Assembly (NCBI GenBank): GCA_030536755.1
Contig: JAUNPJ010000027.1
Coordinates: 1 to 42,121 of the forward strand
Length of the DNA stretch: 42,121 nucleotides
Source of the DNA: Eubacteriales bacterium
Lineage (GTDB): Bacteria; Bacillota; Clostridia; Lachnospirales; Lachnospiraceae
Direction of reading: 5' to 3'
Notes under the pieces: generated by a model
Told to the model about the DNA's origin: nothing
What the model saw: only the letters and a program-made list of their open reading frames with translations
Database searches by the model: none
Made by a program: the position numbers and the translations under genes
Shown here: positions 7,750-16,231 of the stretch, one piece after another
Layout: each line of letters starts with the position of its first letter
Position numbering within the stretch: position 1 is the first letter of the stretch

Positions 7750-8916
7750 ATGGATTTTAATCAGATGAGTTTAAAAATGCACGAGGAAAACAAAGGAAAA
7801 GTAGCAATTCGTTCAAAAGTGACGGTGAAAACACGCGATGATTTAAGCACGGCTTATACACCGGGAGTCGCAGAGCCATGCCGAAAGATTGCAAAAGATA
7901 AAATGGAAGCTTACCGCTATACAGCAAAAGGAAATCTCGTAGCTGTTGTGTCCGATGGAACCGCAGTTCTTGGTCTTGGAGATATCGGTCCGGAAGCGGC
8001 AATGCCTGTTATGGAAGGAAAAGCAATCCTGTTTAAGGAATTTGGTGATGTAGACGCATTTCCAATCTGTCTTGACACAAAAAATCCGGATGAAATTGTG
8101 GAAACGGTCATTCGTCTTGCTCCTACTTTTGGCGGTATCAATCTGGAGGATATCTCCGCACCGAGATGTTTTGAAATTGAAGCAAGACTGAAAGAAGCTC
8201 TGGATATCCCGGTATTCCATGATGACCAGCATGGTACAGCAGTGGTCGTACTGGCAGCGATCATAAACGGTCTGAAGCTCACAGGAAAATCTGCCGAAGA
8301 CTGCAAAGTGGTTATCAACGGTTCCGGTGCCGCAGGAATTGCGATCGGCAAACTGCTGTTGAATTATGGATTCCGTCATATGACTCTCTGCGACAGAAAA
8401 GGTATGATCAACAAAGCGAACGCCAACAATCCTGTAAAAAAAGAAATGGCAGAGCTGACAAACCTTGAACAGAAAGAAGGAACACTGGCAGATGCTCTGA
8501 AGGGAGCAGATATCTTTATCGGTGTTTCCGCACCAAACAGTGTTACCCCTGAAATGGTAAAAAGCATGAACGACAATCCGATGATCTTCGCAATGGCAAA
8601 TCCGACTCCGGAAATCATGCCAGATCTTGCAAAAGAAGCAGGCGCAAAAATCATTGGTACCGGACGCTCTGACTTCCCGAATCAGATCAATAATGTTTTA
8701 GTATTTCCGGGACTTTTCCGCGGTGCTTTAGACGTACGTGCAAAAGCAATCACAGAAGAAATGAAGATGGCAGCTGCCAAAGCACTCGCGGGGCTGATTG
8801 ACGAAAAAGATTTATGCCCGGAATATATTATCCCGGATGCTTTTGATTCGCGTGTCGCAAAAGTAGTCGCAAAAGCGGTAGCTGAGGAAGCAATTCGCAG
8901 TAATATTACAAAATAG
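7750..8916 (+). CDS. Malic enzyme (oxidative decarboxylation of L-malate to pyruvate)
   Basis: This 388-residue short-form bacterial malic enzyme has the N-terminal malic domain with TAYTPGVAEPC, the metal/substrate segments LEDISAPRCFEIE and FHDDQHGTAVV, and a Rossmann NAD-binding domain with VVINGSGAAGIAIG, followed by IFAMANPTPEIMPD and the GRSDFPNQINNVL motif. It converts malate to pyruvate and CO2 with NAD(P)H formation in the cytoplasm. The start at 7750 has GGGAGG 9 bases upstream; an upstream in-frame ATG at 7696 has none and overlaps the promoter. It is followed 13 bases later by its transporter. MaeE of Lactobacillus casei has the same neighbourhood. Confidence 0.95.
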   Translation: MDFNQMSLKMHEENKGKVAIRSKVTVKTRDDLSTAYTPGVAEPCRKIAKDKMEAYRYTAKGNLVAVVSDGTAVLGLGDIGPEAAMPVMEGKAILFKEFGDVDAFPICLDTKNPDEIVETVIRLAPTFGGINLEDISAPRCFEIEARLKEALDIPVFHDDQHGTAVVVLAAIINGLKLTGKSAEDCKVVINGSGAAGIAIGKLLLNYGFRHMTLCDRKGMINKANANNPVKKEMAELTNLEQKEGTLADALKGADIFIGVSAPNSVTPEMVKSMNDNPMIFAMANPTPEIMPDLAKEAGAKIIGTGRSDFPNQINNVLVFPGLFRGALDVRAKAITEEMKMAAAKALAGLIDEKDLCPEYIIPDAFDSRVAKVVAKAVAEEAIRSNITK

Positions 8917-8929
8917 GAGGATAGGAATC

Positions 8930-10261
8930 ATGCAGGCGACAAAAAGTATGTCCATAGAAAAATCCCAGAATTCTATGGGAATCCTGGAAAAATTAAATGC
9001 TATTCAAATATATGGAATTGGATTGCCCTTATATCTTATTATTTTTGCTCTTATTTTTGCAGCAATGATGTTAGGATGGCTTCCAGGCGGAATGATTGGC
9101 GCATTTCTAATCATGATGGTTTTTGGAGGACTTTTCAATATTATCGGCAACAATTTTCCAATTGTAAAAACATATTTAGGCGGAGGAGCAATTGTTTGTA
9201 TTTTTGCATCTGCAGGTCTTGTTTTTGCGGGATTGATTCCGGAAGCTGTGATTGAAAATGTAGATACTTTCATGAATACCACCGGTTTTTTGAATTTCTA
9301 CATAGCAGCTTTGATCACAGGATCTATTCTCGGTATGAGCCGAAGTCTTCTTCTGCGCGCTGCCATCCGCTTCCTTCCAGTGGCACTTTGCGCTATGACT
9401 ATGGCAATCCTGGCTGTAGGAGTCGTTGGTATGCTGATGGGCTATGGATTTATGGATGCAATCATGTATGTGGCAATCCCAATGATGGGCGGTGGAATGG
9501 GCGCAGGTGTTGTGCCGCTATCCGGAATGTATGCAGAAGCTCTGCATGTGGATGCCGCCGGTATTATTTCAAGAATGATTCCGGCATCCACTCTTGGAAA
9601 CGTCACAGCGATTGTCGCAGCCGGTATGCTGGCAAAGCTTGGTGAAGTGAAACCATCTCTCAGCGGAAACGGAAAATTAATGAAAAAAGAAACAGAAGAT
9701 ATGTCTGACAGTAAAAAGCCGGCAGAAAGTATTCATCTCATGGGGATGGGGCTTGTCACCGCAATGACCTTTTATCTGCTTGGAATGTATATCAACAAAG
9801 CAGTTCCGTCCGTACACACTTATGCATGGATGATCATTTTAGTTGCAGTTTCTAAAGCACTCGGAATTGTTCCGAAAAAAATGGAGTATGCAGCACAGCA
9901 GTGGAGCCAGTTTGTGATGGGCAACTGGACACAGGCATTACTGGTCGGAATCGGAATTTCCATGATTGACCTGAATGCCGTGATCAGTGCCTTCTCCGTC
10001 ACATATCTGATTCTCGTTCTGGTTGTTGTCGGCGGTGTCGCATTAGGCGCAGGAATCGGTGGATATTTCGTTGGATTTTATCCCATTGAATCTTCTATTA
10101 CAGCCGGATTATGCACAACGAACATGGGCGGAACAGGTGACATTGCAGTTCTTTCTGCTGCAAAACGTATGGAACTTCTTCCCTTTGCCCAGATTTCAAC
10201 CCGAATCTGCGGAGCATTGGTCTTAGTTGTTGCCAGCATTCTTATCAAAATTTTGTTTTAG
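8930..10261 (+). CDS. 2-hydroxycarboxylate transporter family symporter (malate/citrate)
   Basis: This 443-residue polytopic membrane protein of the 2HCT family (CitS, CitP, MaeN, MaeP) shows the two family re-entrant-loop regions: GGGMGAGVVPLSGMY near residue 185 and the C-terminal GTGDIAVLSAAKRMELLPFA, which bears the conserved substrate-binding Arg region RICGAL. About 11 membrane segments are evident from hydrophobic runs. AGGAGG precedes the ATG by about 8 bases. It is co-transcribed with malic enzyme, so L-malate uptake is the likely role; citrate or lactate exchange cannot be excluded. Its stop codon (10259-10261) overlaps the flank of palindrome B, which probably ends the transcript. 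Confidence 0.94.
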   Translation: MQATKSMSIEKSQNSMGILEKLNAIQIYGIGLPLYLIIFALIFAAMMLGWLPGGMIGAFLIMMVFGGLFNIIGNNFPIVKTYLGGGAIVCIFASAGLVFAGLIPEAVIENVDTFMNTTGFLNFYIAALITGSILGMSRSLLLRAAIRFLPVALCAMTMAILAVGVVGMLMGYGFMDAIMYVAIPMMGGGMGAGVVPLSGMYAEALHVDAAGIISRMIPASTLGNVTAIVAAGMLAKLGEVKPSLSGNGKLMKKETEDMSDSKKPAESIHLMGMGLVTAMTFYLLGMYINKAVPSVHTYAWMIILVAVSKALGIVPKKMEYAAQQWSQFVMGNWTQALLVGIGISMIDLNAVISAFSVTYLILVLVVVGGVALGAGIGGYFVGFYPIESSITAGLCTTNMGGTGDIAVLSAAKRMELLPFAQISTRICGALVLVVASILIKILF

Positions 10262-10265
10262 GGGA

Positions 10266-10332
10266 GGGACAGGGGACAGGTTTGTGTCCGGAATTACTTC
10301 CGTAATTCCGGACACAAACCTGTCCCCTGTCC
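10266..10332. repeat. REP-like palindrome B, possible bidirectional terminator
   Basis: Two perfect 31-bp arms (10267-10297 and 10302-10332) enclose the loop TTCC. The element begins 4 bases after the stop of the malate carrier gene and ends 14 bases before the stop of the convergent HAD gene. The stem is very stable and GC-rich at its base, but it lacks a following T-run, so terminator function is inferred from position. Confidence 0.9.
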
Positions 10333-10346
10333 TGTCAAAATCTGCT

Positions 10347-11057
10347 TTATATGTTTTTGCGGATATAGTCCAAAAGTTGATCAAAACTGCCCCGTCTGTA
10401 TTGATTGATGTCTTTTCTACCTTTGTTAATCAGGCAGTCTGTCAGAAGAAATACCCTCATGCCTATCGTTTCAGATATCATATCCTCCGTCACATCATTC
10501 CCCACCATCAGACATTGTTCCGGCACGACCCCCAGCCGTCTTGCAATCTCCCGGTAATAGTCTGGGCTAGGCTTACAGTATCCGATATTCTCGTAAGTCG
10601 TATACAGTGCAAAATCCTCCGGTTCAAGACCCGACCAACGGATACGGCTCTGTGTGGCAACTGTGGGGAAAATGGGATTTGTCGCCAAAGCTACCTGCAA
10701 TCCCATTTCCTTTACTGTGTGAACAGCGATTGCTGCCTTAGGATTCATTCCGCAAAGACCTTTCGCTGCGCAAAAATCGTTCTCGTAGAATTCATCGAAC
10801 AGCGGTTTATCCGCAAGCACCTTTTCTCCATAGATACTTGCAAACTTTTTCCAAAAGACTTCTTCGTTGCTCTGACTGCCGTCATTTTTTACCATAGCAG
10901 CAGTTCCTGCCCAGATGGCATCCACAAGCTGCCCGGGTTCATACCCGTGAGGAGCCAGCTTAGCGGCAAGGATTTTAAAATAGCCCTTTGTAAAGGCATC
11001 GTTGTCCATTGGAAGCAGTGTGCCATCCAGATCAAATAGTACTGTGGTAAGTTTCAT
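10347..11057 (-). CDS. HAD family hydrolase (phosphatase)
   Basis: This 236-residue haloacid-dehalogenase-like protein has motif I FDLDGTLL (nucleophile Asp9, acid Asp11), a helical C1 cap (about residues 15-95), motif II near ATNPIFP, motif III Lys in CKPSPDYY and motif IV MVGNDVTEDM. The family hydrolyses small phosphate esters; the substrate is unknown. The ATG at 11057 has AAGGAG about 9 bases upstream; the upstream ATG at 11075 overlaps that site. It follows two DegV genes on the same strand by 50 bases and may be the last gene of their operon. Confidence 0.9.
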   Translation of the reverse strand: MKLTTVLFDLDGTLLPMDNDAFTKGYFKILAAKLAPHGYEPGQLVDAIWAGTAAMVKNDGSQSNEEVFWKKFASIYGEKVLADKPLFDEFYENDFCAAKGLCGMNPKAAIAVHTVKEMGLQVALATNPIFPTVATQSRIRWSGLEPEDFALYTTYENIGYCKPSPDYYREIARRLGVVPEQCLMVGNDVTEDMISETIGMRVFLLTDCLINKGRKDINQYRRGSFDQLLDYIRKNI

Positions 11058-11107
11058 CTTTTCATTCTCCTTCATATAGTTTTTTTCGTCATTGATTCGC
11101 CTTTCTT

Positions 11108-11947
11108 CTACCTGCTTTCAAATCCTACCAAAATACCACCTTTTTCAGCATAGTACGAGCAGAGGCCACGATTCACTCCGATTTTTATATCAGCATTTGG
11201 AAAACAATTTTGAATATCTTTGGCAAGCATCTCTGCCGCATTCAGATTATCAGAGTGACGAATACATACCTTCCCGCCTGCATAACCGCTTTGCTGCATA
11301 CTATCCCAAAGCTGGCGGATTGCACGCTTTTCACCGCGACATTTATGCAGCGGCTCCAGCTCACCCTCATCGCTGGCGCGCCCAACAATGCGGATACCCA
11401 ACAGGTTTGCTGCAGCGGCAAGAGCCGGACTGACGCGTCCGTTCCTTGCAAAATTCGCCAGAGATTCCAGTGAAAACAGCAGATGAGTCCGTTTCGAATA
11501 TTGTAAGATTTTTTCCTGAATCTCGTCAAAGGAATATCCGAATTCAATCAGACTACGGTATTTTTCAACCAACAATTCCAGTTCCGGACCAGTAGACAAG
11601 GAATCCAGAATGAATACCTTTCTACCTGGGTGTTCCGCCATATAATCCTCTGCGGCAATGGAAGCTGCATTGTAACAGCCGGACAAGTGACTGGTAAGGG
11701 AAACCCCATACACTTCCTCTGCATCCCCAAAAGCTTGCAGCCAATCTCCCACACTTGGGCAGGACGTGCCGGAGCGGCCTTTATATTCCCGCAGATCTGT
11801 CAGCATTCCTTCAACATCCAGCACTTCGTCATCCACGTATTCCTTTGCATCCGTCAGTATTTTCAGTGGCACAGACATGAAACCGGCATAGTCGCTCGGA
11901 AACAGATTGGCGGACGAATCCGCTACGATTACAGTTTTTCTCTTCAT
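11108..11947 (-). CDS. DegV family protein (fatty-acid-binding, FakB-like)
   Basis: This 279-residue DegV protein starts with KTVIVADSSANL (the DSSAN/DSTAD motif) and contains SCPSVGDWLQAF, SLTSHLSGCYNAA and the acyl-pocket segments ILDSLSTGPELELLVEKY and FARNGRVSPALAAAANLLGI. DegV/FakB proteins hold a fatty acid and present it to the kinase FakA. No FakA gene is in the window. It lies 14 bases after a second degV gene, with GAGGAG 7 bases before the ATG, so the two are co-transcribed. The two copies probably differ in acyl-chain preference, as known for FakB paralogues; that is inference. Confidence 0.92.
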   Translation of the reverse strand: MKRKTVIVADSSANLFPSDYAGFMSVPLKILTDAKEYVDDEVLDVEGMLTDLREYKGRSGTSCPSVGDWLQAFGDAEEVYGVSLTSHLSGCYNAASIAAEDYMAEHPGRKVFILDSLSTGPELELLVEKYRSLIEFGYSFDEIQEKILQYSKRTHLLFSLESLANFARNGRVSPALAAAANLLGIRIVGRASDEGELEPLHKCRGEKRAIRQLWDSMQQSGYAGGKVCIRHSDNLNAAEMLAKDIQNCFPNADIKIGVNRGLCSYYAEKGGILVGFESR

Positions 11948-11961
11948 AGTAGGTCTCCTCT

Positions 11962-12825
11962 CTATGTACGATACAGAATCCCGATCATGTCTGGCCCGGT
12001 ATTGATGGCAATCACACAGCCTACTTGGTATTCTGCAATAGGTGGTTTATCCATAATCTGCGCACAAGCTTCCTTCAGATGATTGAGCGCCCTTGTATTA
12101 TTACCATATACGATGGCATAGTTAGTGCCTGGTTTGCGTTCTCGCTTGCACAGCTCCACCAAGGTAGAGATAGCCTTTTGCTCTCCGCGGGCCTTGCCGA
12201 TGATCTTTGCCTCCCCGTCCTCAAAGGTGATCAGCGGTTTCAAGCCAATGGCATCCCCGACGAAGGCAGCTGCCGGAGAAATGCGCCCGGATTTCTTGAC
12301 GCAATTCAATTTTAATGGAATAAAAACGGGACGGGTATGATTTAGCCACTCCGTAATGTGGTTAATAACCTCCTGCACGGTCGCTCCGCGCTTTATCATT
12401 TCCGCTCCCTCTATTACGGGAATCCCGTATGCCATACTATATGTCTTGGAATCAATGATATGTATATGAAAATCTTTACTCATTTCGGGGTGTGATTCGA
12501 AGAACATTGTCTTAGCTAATTCAGCAGCCTGATAAGTACCAGAACCTTTGGAATTCAACGTAACTTGAATCAAATCGTTATATCCTTCATCTCTGCACTG
12601 ATGAAAAAACTCGGTATACATATTCACCGCTACCTGCGACGATGCCGGAAGCTTTTTTGCCGTTTCAAGTATTTCATAAAAGTCCTGTTTTGAAATATCT
12701 ATTCCATCACGGTACTCATTTTCTTCATGTATGATTGTAAGCGGCAAAACGCTGATATTCCATTTTTCGCATAAATCCTTCGGAATATCCGCCGTGGAAT
12801 CAGTGACTATTTTTATTTTACTCAT
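11962..12825 (-). CDS. DegV family protein (fatty-acid-binding, FakB-like), paralogue
   Basis: This 287-residue DegV protein has KIVTDSTADIPKDL at the start, SSQVAVNMYTEFF and TLNSKGSGTYQAAELA in the N-lobe, and IDSKTYSMAYGIPVIEGAEM plus CVKKSGRISPAAAFVGDAIG in the acyl-binding part. It is the first gene of a degV-degV-HAD unit, divergent from a TetR-family gene. A strong sigma-A promoter and operator-like palindromes lie between them. AAAGGAAG precedes the ATG. The pairing with TetR suggests control by a lipophilic ligand such as an acyl-CoA; this is inference. Confidence 0.93.
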   Translation of the reverse strand: MSKIKIVTDSTADIPKDLCEKWNISVLPLTIIHEENEYRDGIDISKQDFYEILETAKKLPASSQVAVNMYTEFFHQCRDEGYNDLIQVTLNSKGSGTYQAAELAKTMFFESHPEMSKDFHIHIIDSKTYSMAYGIPVIEGAEMIKRGATVQEVINHITEWLNHTRPVFIPLKLNCVKKSGRISPAAAFVGDAIGLKPLITFEDGEAKIIGKARGEQKAISTLVELCKRERKPGTNYAIVYGNNTRALNHLKEACAQIMDKPPIAEYQVGCVIAINTGPDMIGILYRT

Positions 12826-12846
12826 ATTGTTCTTCCTTTCACTTCG

Positions 12847-12875
12847 TTGACTTTCAAAGTACGTTTTGATATGAT
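12847..12875 (+). promoter_or_regulatory. Candidate promoter for the TetR gene
   Basis: TTGACT (12847-12852), a 17-base spacer and TATGAT (12870-12875) on the plus strand are a good sigma-A match. The predicted leader to the ATG at 13016 is long (about 135 bases). The -10 overlaps the GATAGAATC operator-like site at 12873-12881, consistent with autorepression. Confidence 0.5.
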
Positions 12876-12894
12876 AGAATCAAATAGGTACTTT
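12856..12894. promoter_or_regulatory. Operator-like inverted repeat between degV and tetR
   Basis: AAAGTAC (12856-12862) is mirrored by GTACTTT (12888-12894), with inner TTTGAT/ATCAAA also inverted around ATGATAGA. It lies downstream of the degV start site and over the tetR promoter. Three related near-palindromes GATAGAATC (12873-12881), GATAGTATC (12911-12919) and AATAGTATC (12988-12996) are in the same intergenic region, and the latter two share the 11-base direct repeat ATAGTATCATT. These are candidate TetR binding sites. Confidence 0.5.
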
Positions 12895-12925
12895 CGTCTT
12901 TAATTGAAACGATAGTATCATTTAC

Positions 12926-12954
12926 ATTATACGGATTATTACTAATGTCTTCAA
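12926..12954 (-). promoter_or_regulatory. Sigma-A promoter of the degV-degV-HAD unit
   Basis: On the minus strand, TTGAAG (12949-12954), a 17-base spacer and a perfect TATAAT (12926-12931). Transcription would start near 12919, within the GATAGTATC operator-like site, leaving a leader of about 95 bases to the ATG at 12825. Confidence 0.65.
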
Positions 12955-13015
12955 TAGGAATGAATCAATTTGAGACTCAGCAATATGAATAGTATCATTA
13001 TTATGAGGTTGTAGA

Positions 13016-13540
13016 ATGGGACGAGGTACAAAAACAACAGAATTTCTGAAAGAGTGTCTTTCGGACGCTTTGATTCGACTTATGCGTGAAAAACCCTTTG
13101 AGAAAATTTCTATACAAGAAATTGCAGATGCATCGGGCGTAGGTCGTGCTACCTGGTTTAGAAATTACAGTGGAAAAAATGAAGCTCTCACTTTCAAACT
13201 TGTTATTTCGTGGAATCGTTGGTCTGACGAACACAATGTTGCTGTACGTGATCAATTTACTTTAAAAAATGCAACAGATTTTTTTCTGTTTAATTATGAG
13301 ATTCGTAATATCATTCAAGTCATTTACTCTGCCAAAATGCAATCTGCTGTGTATGATGCCTTTTATCAGGTAATGATGCCGCAGTACGGATCTAATGCAA
13401 TGGAATGCTATCAGGCGCGTTTTTACTCATACGGTCTTTTTGGATTACTCGATGAATGGGTAAAACGTGGATTTAAAGAGACACCTGATGAGATGGTGAG
13501 TATTTTTTATCAGGTTATGGACAATAGAAATGACTTGTAG
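13016..13540 (+). CDS. TetR/AcrR family transcriptional regulator
   Basis: This 174-residue protein has an N-terminal TetR helix-turn-helix (residues 10-55: LKECLSDALIRLMREKPFEK, then IQEIADASGVGRATWFRNY) and a helical C-terminal ligand and dimerisation domain of about 115 residues, slightly short for the family. The segment GRATWFRNYSGKNEAL fits the TetR recognition helix and following turn. GAGG lies 7 bases before the ATG. It is divergent from the degV operon and followed by a terminator hairpin, so it is monocistronic and probably represses the degV genes and itself. Confidence 0.9.
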   Translation: MGRGTKTTEFLKECLSDALIRLMREKPFEKISIQEIADASGVGRATWFRNYSGKNEALTFKLVISWNRWSDEHNVAVRDQFTLKNATDFFLFNYEIRNIIQVIYSAKMQSAVYDAFYQVMMPQYGSNAMECYQARFYSYGLFGLLDEWVKRGFKETPDEMVSIFYQVMDNRNDL

Positions 13541-13583
13541 ATTGCCCTTATGCCCCTACACTGTTCCACTTCTTTCATCAAGA

Positions 13584-13627
13584 AAGCCACCGTAGTGCAT
13601 CTACAGTGGCTTAATCCCTCTTTTTTT
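13584..13627 (+). terminator. Rho-independent terminator of the TetR gene
   Basis: AAGCCAC-C-GTAG, loop TGCAT, CTAC-A-GTGGCTT (13584-13612) forms an 11-bp stem with one mismatch. It is followed by AATCCCTC and a run of eight or more T (about 13619-13627). It lies 44 bases after the tetR stop. The rest of the gap to 13712 shows no gene. Confidence 0.75.
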
Positions 13628-13712
13628 TCGATTATTTTTTGCATATCGCAATCTATTCAAAAGTGGCATAAGGCTTCTTCTCGCCAATGCTATACGCCGC
13701 TCCGATAAGCCG

Positions 13713-16136
13713 CTATCCCATGATAACCTTCACCTGAGCCGTTTCACATCCAGAGAGGTTACTTTCAGTGATATAAGCACCATCTGTCAGATCCAGAGAC
13801 ATACCGTTCAATATAAGTTCCTTCACTCCGTGTTGAACATGTGCCGGGTTTTCTACCTGGATTGTGAGCCTACAGCCGCGGTAGATTCTCTCCACTGTAT
13901 AGCTGTCCCATTGGGAGGGAATCGACGGGTCAATAAGCAACCCTTTGAGTGTCGGACGGACACCAAGAAGGTACTGAGTAGCCACGACGTCCATCCAAGC
14001 CGCTGTTCCCGTCACCTGCGAAACGCAGCCCCAACCAAACTTCTCATTGTCCTTACCGAGCATTGTTGAGCAATAAGCATACGCCTCTGCGTGATAGCGT
14101 TCCACGCCAATCTTCTGGATTACCGTATTCGGAAGGATCTGCTTATAATATTTCCATGCGAGATCACCGCGCCCAAGCAATGCCTCAGCCATGATTGCCC
14201 AGCAATTGGCCTGACAGAAGACACCACCGTTTTCGGAGTATCCTGCGGGAAGGCCGTTGACCATCGCTGATTCCTTGGACGGCCAGCCTGGGTAGCCCGG
14301 TGTATTCAGCAGCAGTCCCATGCCAGTGTCCAACTCCCTTGCAGCACTGTCCATGGCTCTAATCTGCTTATCTTTACAGGCTCCGGCAATGACCATCCAG
14401 CTCTGGGCATTGAGCCAGATCCGGGCATGAGCATCAGAATGTGTGCCGATCGGCTGTGCGTCATCGTCCAGTCCGCGCAGGAACCATTCGCCGTCCCATG
14501 CGCATTTCTCCAACGCCTTTTCCTGCTTGTCAATGAGCCCTGCAAAGGATTCTACTGCCGCCGTATCCCCACGCATTGCAGCCATCTCGCCAAGCTGACG
14601 CAGAGCGTAGATATGCTGCTGAGAAACCATGATGCTTTCGCCCTTTCCTTTGCGTCCAAAGGGTCCGAGATGATCGTTCCAGTCAGAAAACAGAATCAAC
14701 GGCAGGTCATGAGCACCGAGGTGTTTTTCCGTGAAATCCACACCACGCAACAGATGCTCCCAAAGGGTAGCACTGCCCGCAGGCGTAACAAGATCCGCAG
14801 AAAGGAACGGGATCTCCTTATCCAAAAAACTCAGATCGCCGGTTTCGGAAGCTATTGCATAGGCAAGATAAACCATCCAGATATGGTCATCCGAGCGGGT
14901 AATGTCCTGCGGAGGGCGATTTTCCTCCGGCCAGGCGGTGTGGACAGCATGTCCGTCCTCCAACTGCTGGGAGGCAAGATACCAAAGCATATCCCTCGCC
15001 CATTCTGGCTTGCGGTATGCCTGCGCCAACATATCCTGAGCCGTGTCGCGGAAACCGATGCCCCGCACTCCGGACGCGTCCGAACTGATAGAGCGTGACA
15101 GCCGCGCTGTGTGGACGCTTTGCAGCGGGTTCCATGTGTTAATTTCCCGCTCCGCATCCGCATCCGGTAACTGGCATTGCATGACATTCAGGTGTTTATC
15201 CCACCATGCCTGGAGTTTTGCAAACTGTTCGTCAGCCGCCCCAGCCTTGCGAAGAACAGTCAATGTTTCTTTCGTTTCCGCAATAGCCTTTTCGTAATCT
15301 GCCAGTGCACCTTTTGTCACGCCGAGATAGTAGTGGATCTGCGTTTCCTCACCACCGGTAAGTGTAATATGTGTATGGAGTGCGCCACAGGGCTCTCCTC
15401 CCTGAAGATTCGTATTTGAGAGACATCCTTTCTCTATTTCCACCGGATTACGCTCGTCCCGGTAATTGCCGCAGAAGGTATCGCGGTTGCAGCAGAAAGA
15501 GTCAATCTTTGCGTCTGAGCCGAAATAGACCAGCGGAGAGTCATCCTTGCGAGGGTGCATCCATGCCGTATAGGCATAGGTGATGGCCTGCAATTCCTCG
15601 TCAAACACAGCCCTCGTATTCCATTTAAGGTAATAACCGAGGATATTTTCCTGCTGTGCCATGAATTGCGACAGTTCCACGTAGGCGAATACATCGCAAG
15701 AAATTTCGTGACCGCACTCATTGCGGAGTTTCAAATCCCACAAAAGGGTATCGGTATCCTGCGCCATAAAGAGTTTTAAGGTGGCACTCAGCCCGTCCTT
15801 CTCGGCAGTAAACACGGAATAGCCTGGAGAATGAGCGGCCTTGCGCCGGTCAACCTTCGTTTCACAAGGACGGAAGGTTGGTGACCATACACTGCCGTCC
15901 TCCATACGAAGATATACATAAAATCCCGGAGAGTCGATAGGCAGATTAAAAAAGCGATAGCGGCTGACACGAAACAGCATCGGTGTCAGCCACCATGTCA
16001 TGCCGCCACCAGCCTGTGAAACAAAAGCATGCATCCTGCCGTTGGAGAGATAGTTGATCCAAGGAGAAGGCAGATCAAAACGATCGAAACGTATGGTTCT
16101 TTCGTTATCTAAGAAAGCATATGGTAAAGTATTCAT
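13713..16136 (-). CDS. GH94 glycoside phosphorylase (cellobiose-phosphorylase-like)
   Basis: This 807-residue protein matches the roughly 800-aa GH94 family, which cleaves beta-glucosides with inorganic phosphate to give alpha-glucose 1-phosphate. The order is an N-terminal beta-sandwich (about 1-290, with SPWINYLSNGRMHAFVSQAG and SRYRFFNLPID), a linker helix, then an (alpha/alpha)6 barrel with GFRDTAQD near residue 363, SDDHIWMVYLAY near 425 and the catalytic-acid region SDWNDHLGP (Asp about 484). CNRDTFCGNYRDERNP and GGEPCGALH are strongly cellobiose-phosphorylase-like. There is no signal peptide, so it acts in the cytoplasm. GAGGAG precedes the ATG by 9 bases. It is the last gene of a run with an alpha-L-rhamnosidase and a GPH symporter, which suggests a disaccharide core left after rhamnose removal; the exact linkage is unknown. 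Confidence 0.9.
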   Translation of the reverse strand: MNTLPYAFLDNERTIRFDRFDLPSPWINYLSNGRMHAFVSQAGGGMTWWLTPMLFRVSRYRFFNLPIDSPGFYVYLRMEDGSVWSPTFRPCETKVDRRKAAHSPGYSVFTAEKDGLSATLKLFMAQDTDTLLWDLKLRNECGHEISCDVFAYVELSQFMAQQENILGYYLKWNTRAVFDEELQAITYAYTAWMHPRKDDSPLVYFGSDAKIDSFCCNRDTFCGNYRDERNPVEIEKGCLSNTNLQGGEPCGALHTHITLTGGEETQIHYYLGVTKGALADYEKAIAETKETLTVLRKAGAADEQFAKLQAWWDKHLNVMQCQLPDADAEREINTWNPLQSVHTARLSRSISSDASGVRGIGFRDTAQDMLAQAYRKPEWARDMLWYLASQQLEDGHAVHTAWPEENRPPQDITRSDDHIWMVYLAYAIASETGDLSFLDKEIPFLSADLVTPAGSATLWEHLLRGVDFTEKHLGAHDLPLILFSDWNDHLGPFGRKGKGESIMVSQQHIYALRQLGEMAAMRGDTAAVESFAGLIDKQEKALEKCAWDGEWFLRGLDDDAQPIGTHSDAHARIWLNAQSWMVIAGACKDKQIRAMDSAARELDTGMGLLLNTPGYPGWPSKESAMVNGLPAGYSENGGVFCQANCWAIMAEALLGRGDLAWKYYKQILPNTVIQKIGVERYHAEAYAYCSTMLGKDNEKFGWGCVSQVTGTAAWMDVVATQYLLGVRPTLKGLLIDPSIPSQWDSYTVERIYRGCRLTIQVENPAHVQHGVKELILNGMSLDLTDGAYITESNLSGCETAQVKVIMG

Positions 16137-16167
16137 ATTCTAAGACTCCTCTCTATAATTTACTTCT

Positions 16168-16208
16168 CTGATGCTGATACAGGCTGTTTTGCACGAGTTC
16201 AGCATCAG
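16168..16208 (-). other. Intercistronic hairpin between GH78 and GH94
   Basis: CTGATGCTGA (16168-16177) is perfectly inverted at 16199-16208 around a 21-base loop. It lies in the 95-base gap between the rhamnosidase stop and the phosphorylase start. No T-run follows on the coding strand, so it is more likely an mRNA processing or stability hairpin than a full terminator. Confidence 0.55.
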
Positions 16209-16231
16209 TTCTTATCATCTTTACTATATTT

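Noticed and set aside
10227-11039. Long plus-strand open frame across palindrome B and the HAD gene
   Set aside because: It is the complement of the HAD gene, which has all family motifs. The plus frame has no ribosome binding site and no recognisable protein.
14427-15098. 223-codon plus-strand frame inside the GH94 gene
   Set aside because: Complement of a well-supported GH94 barrel; rich in Cys/Arg/His without motifs. High GC explains the lack of stops.
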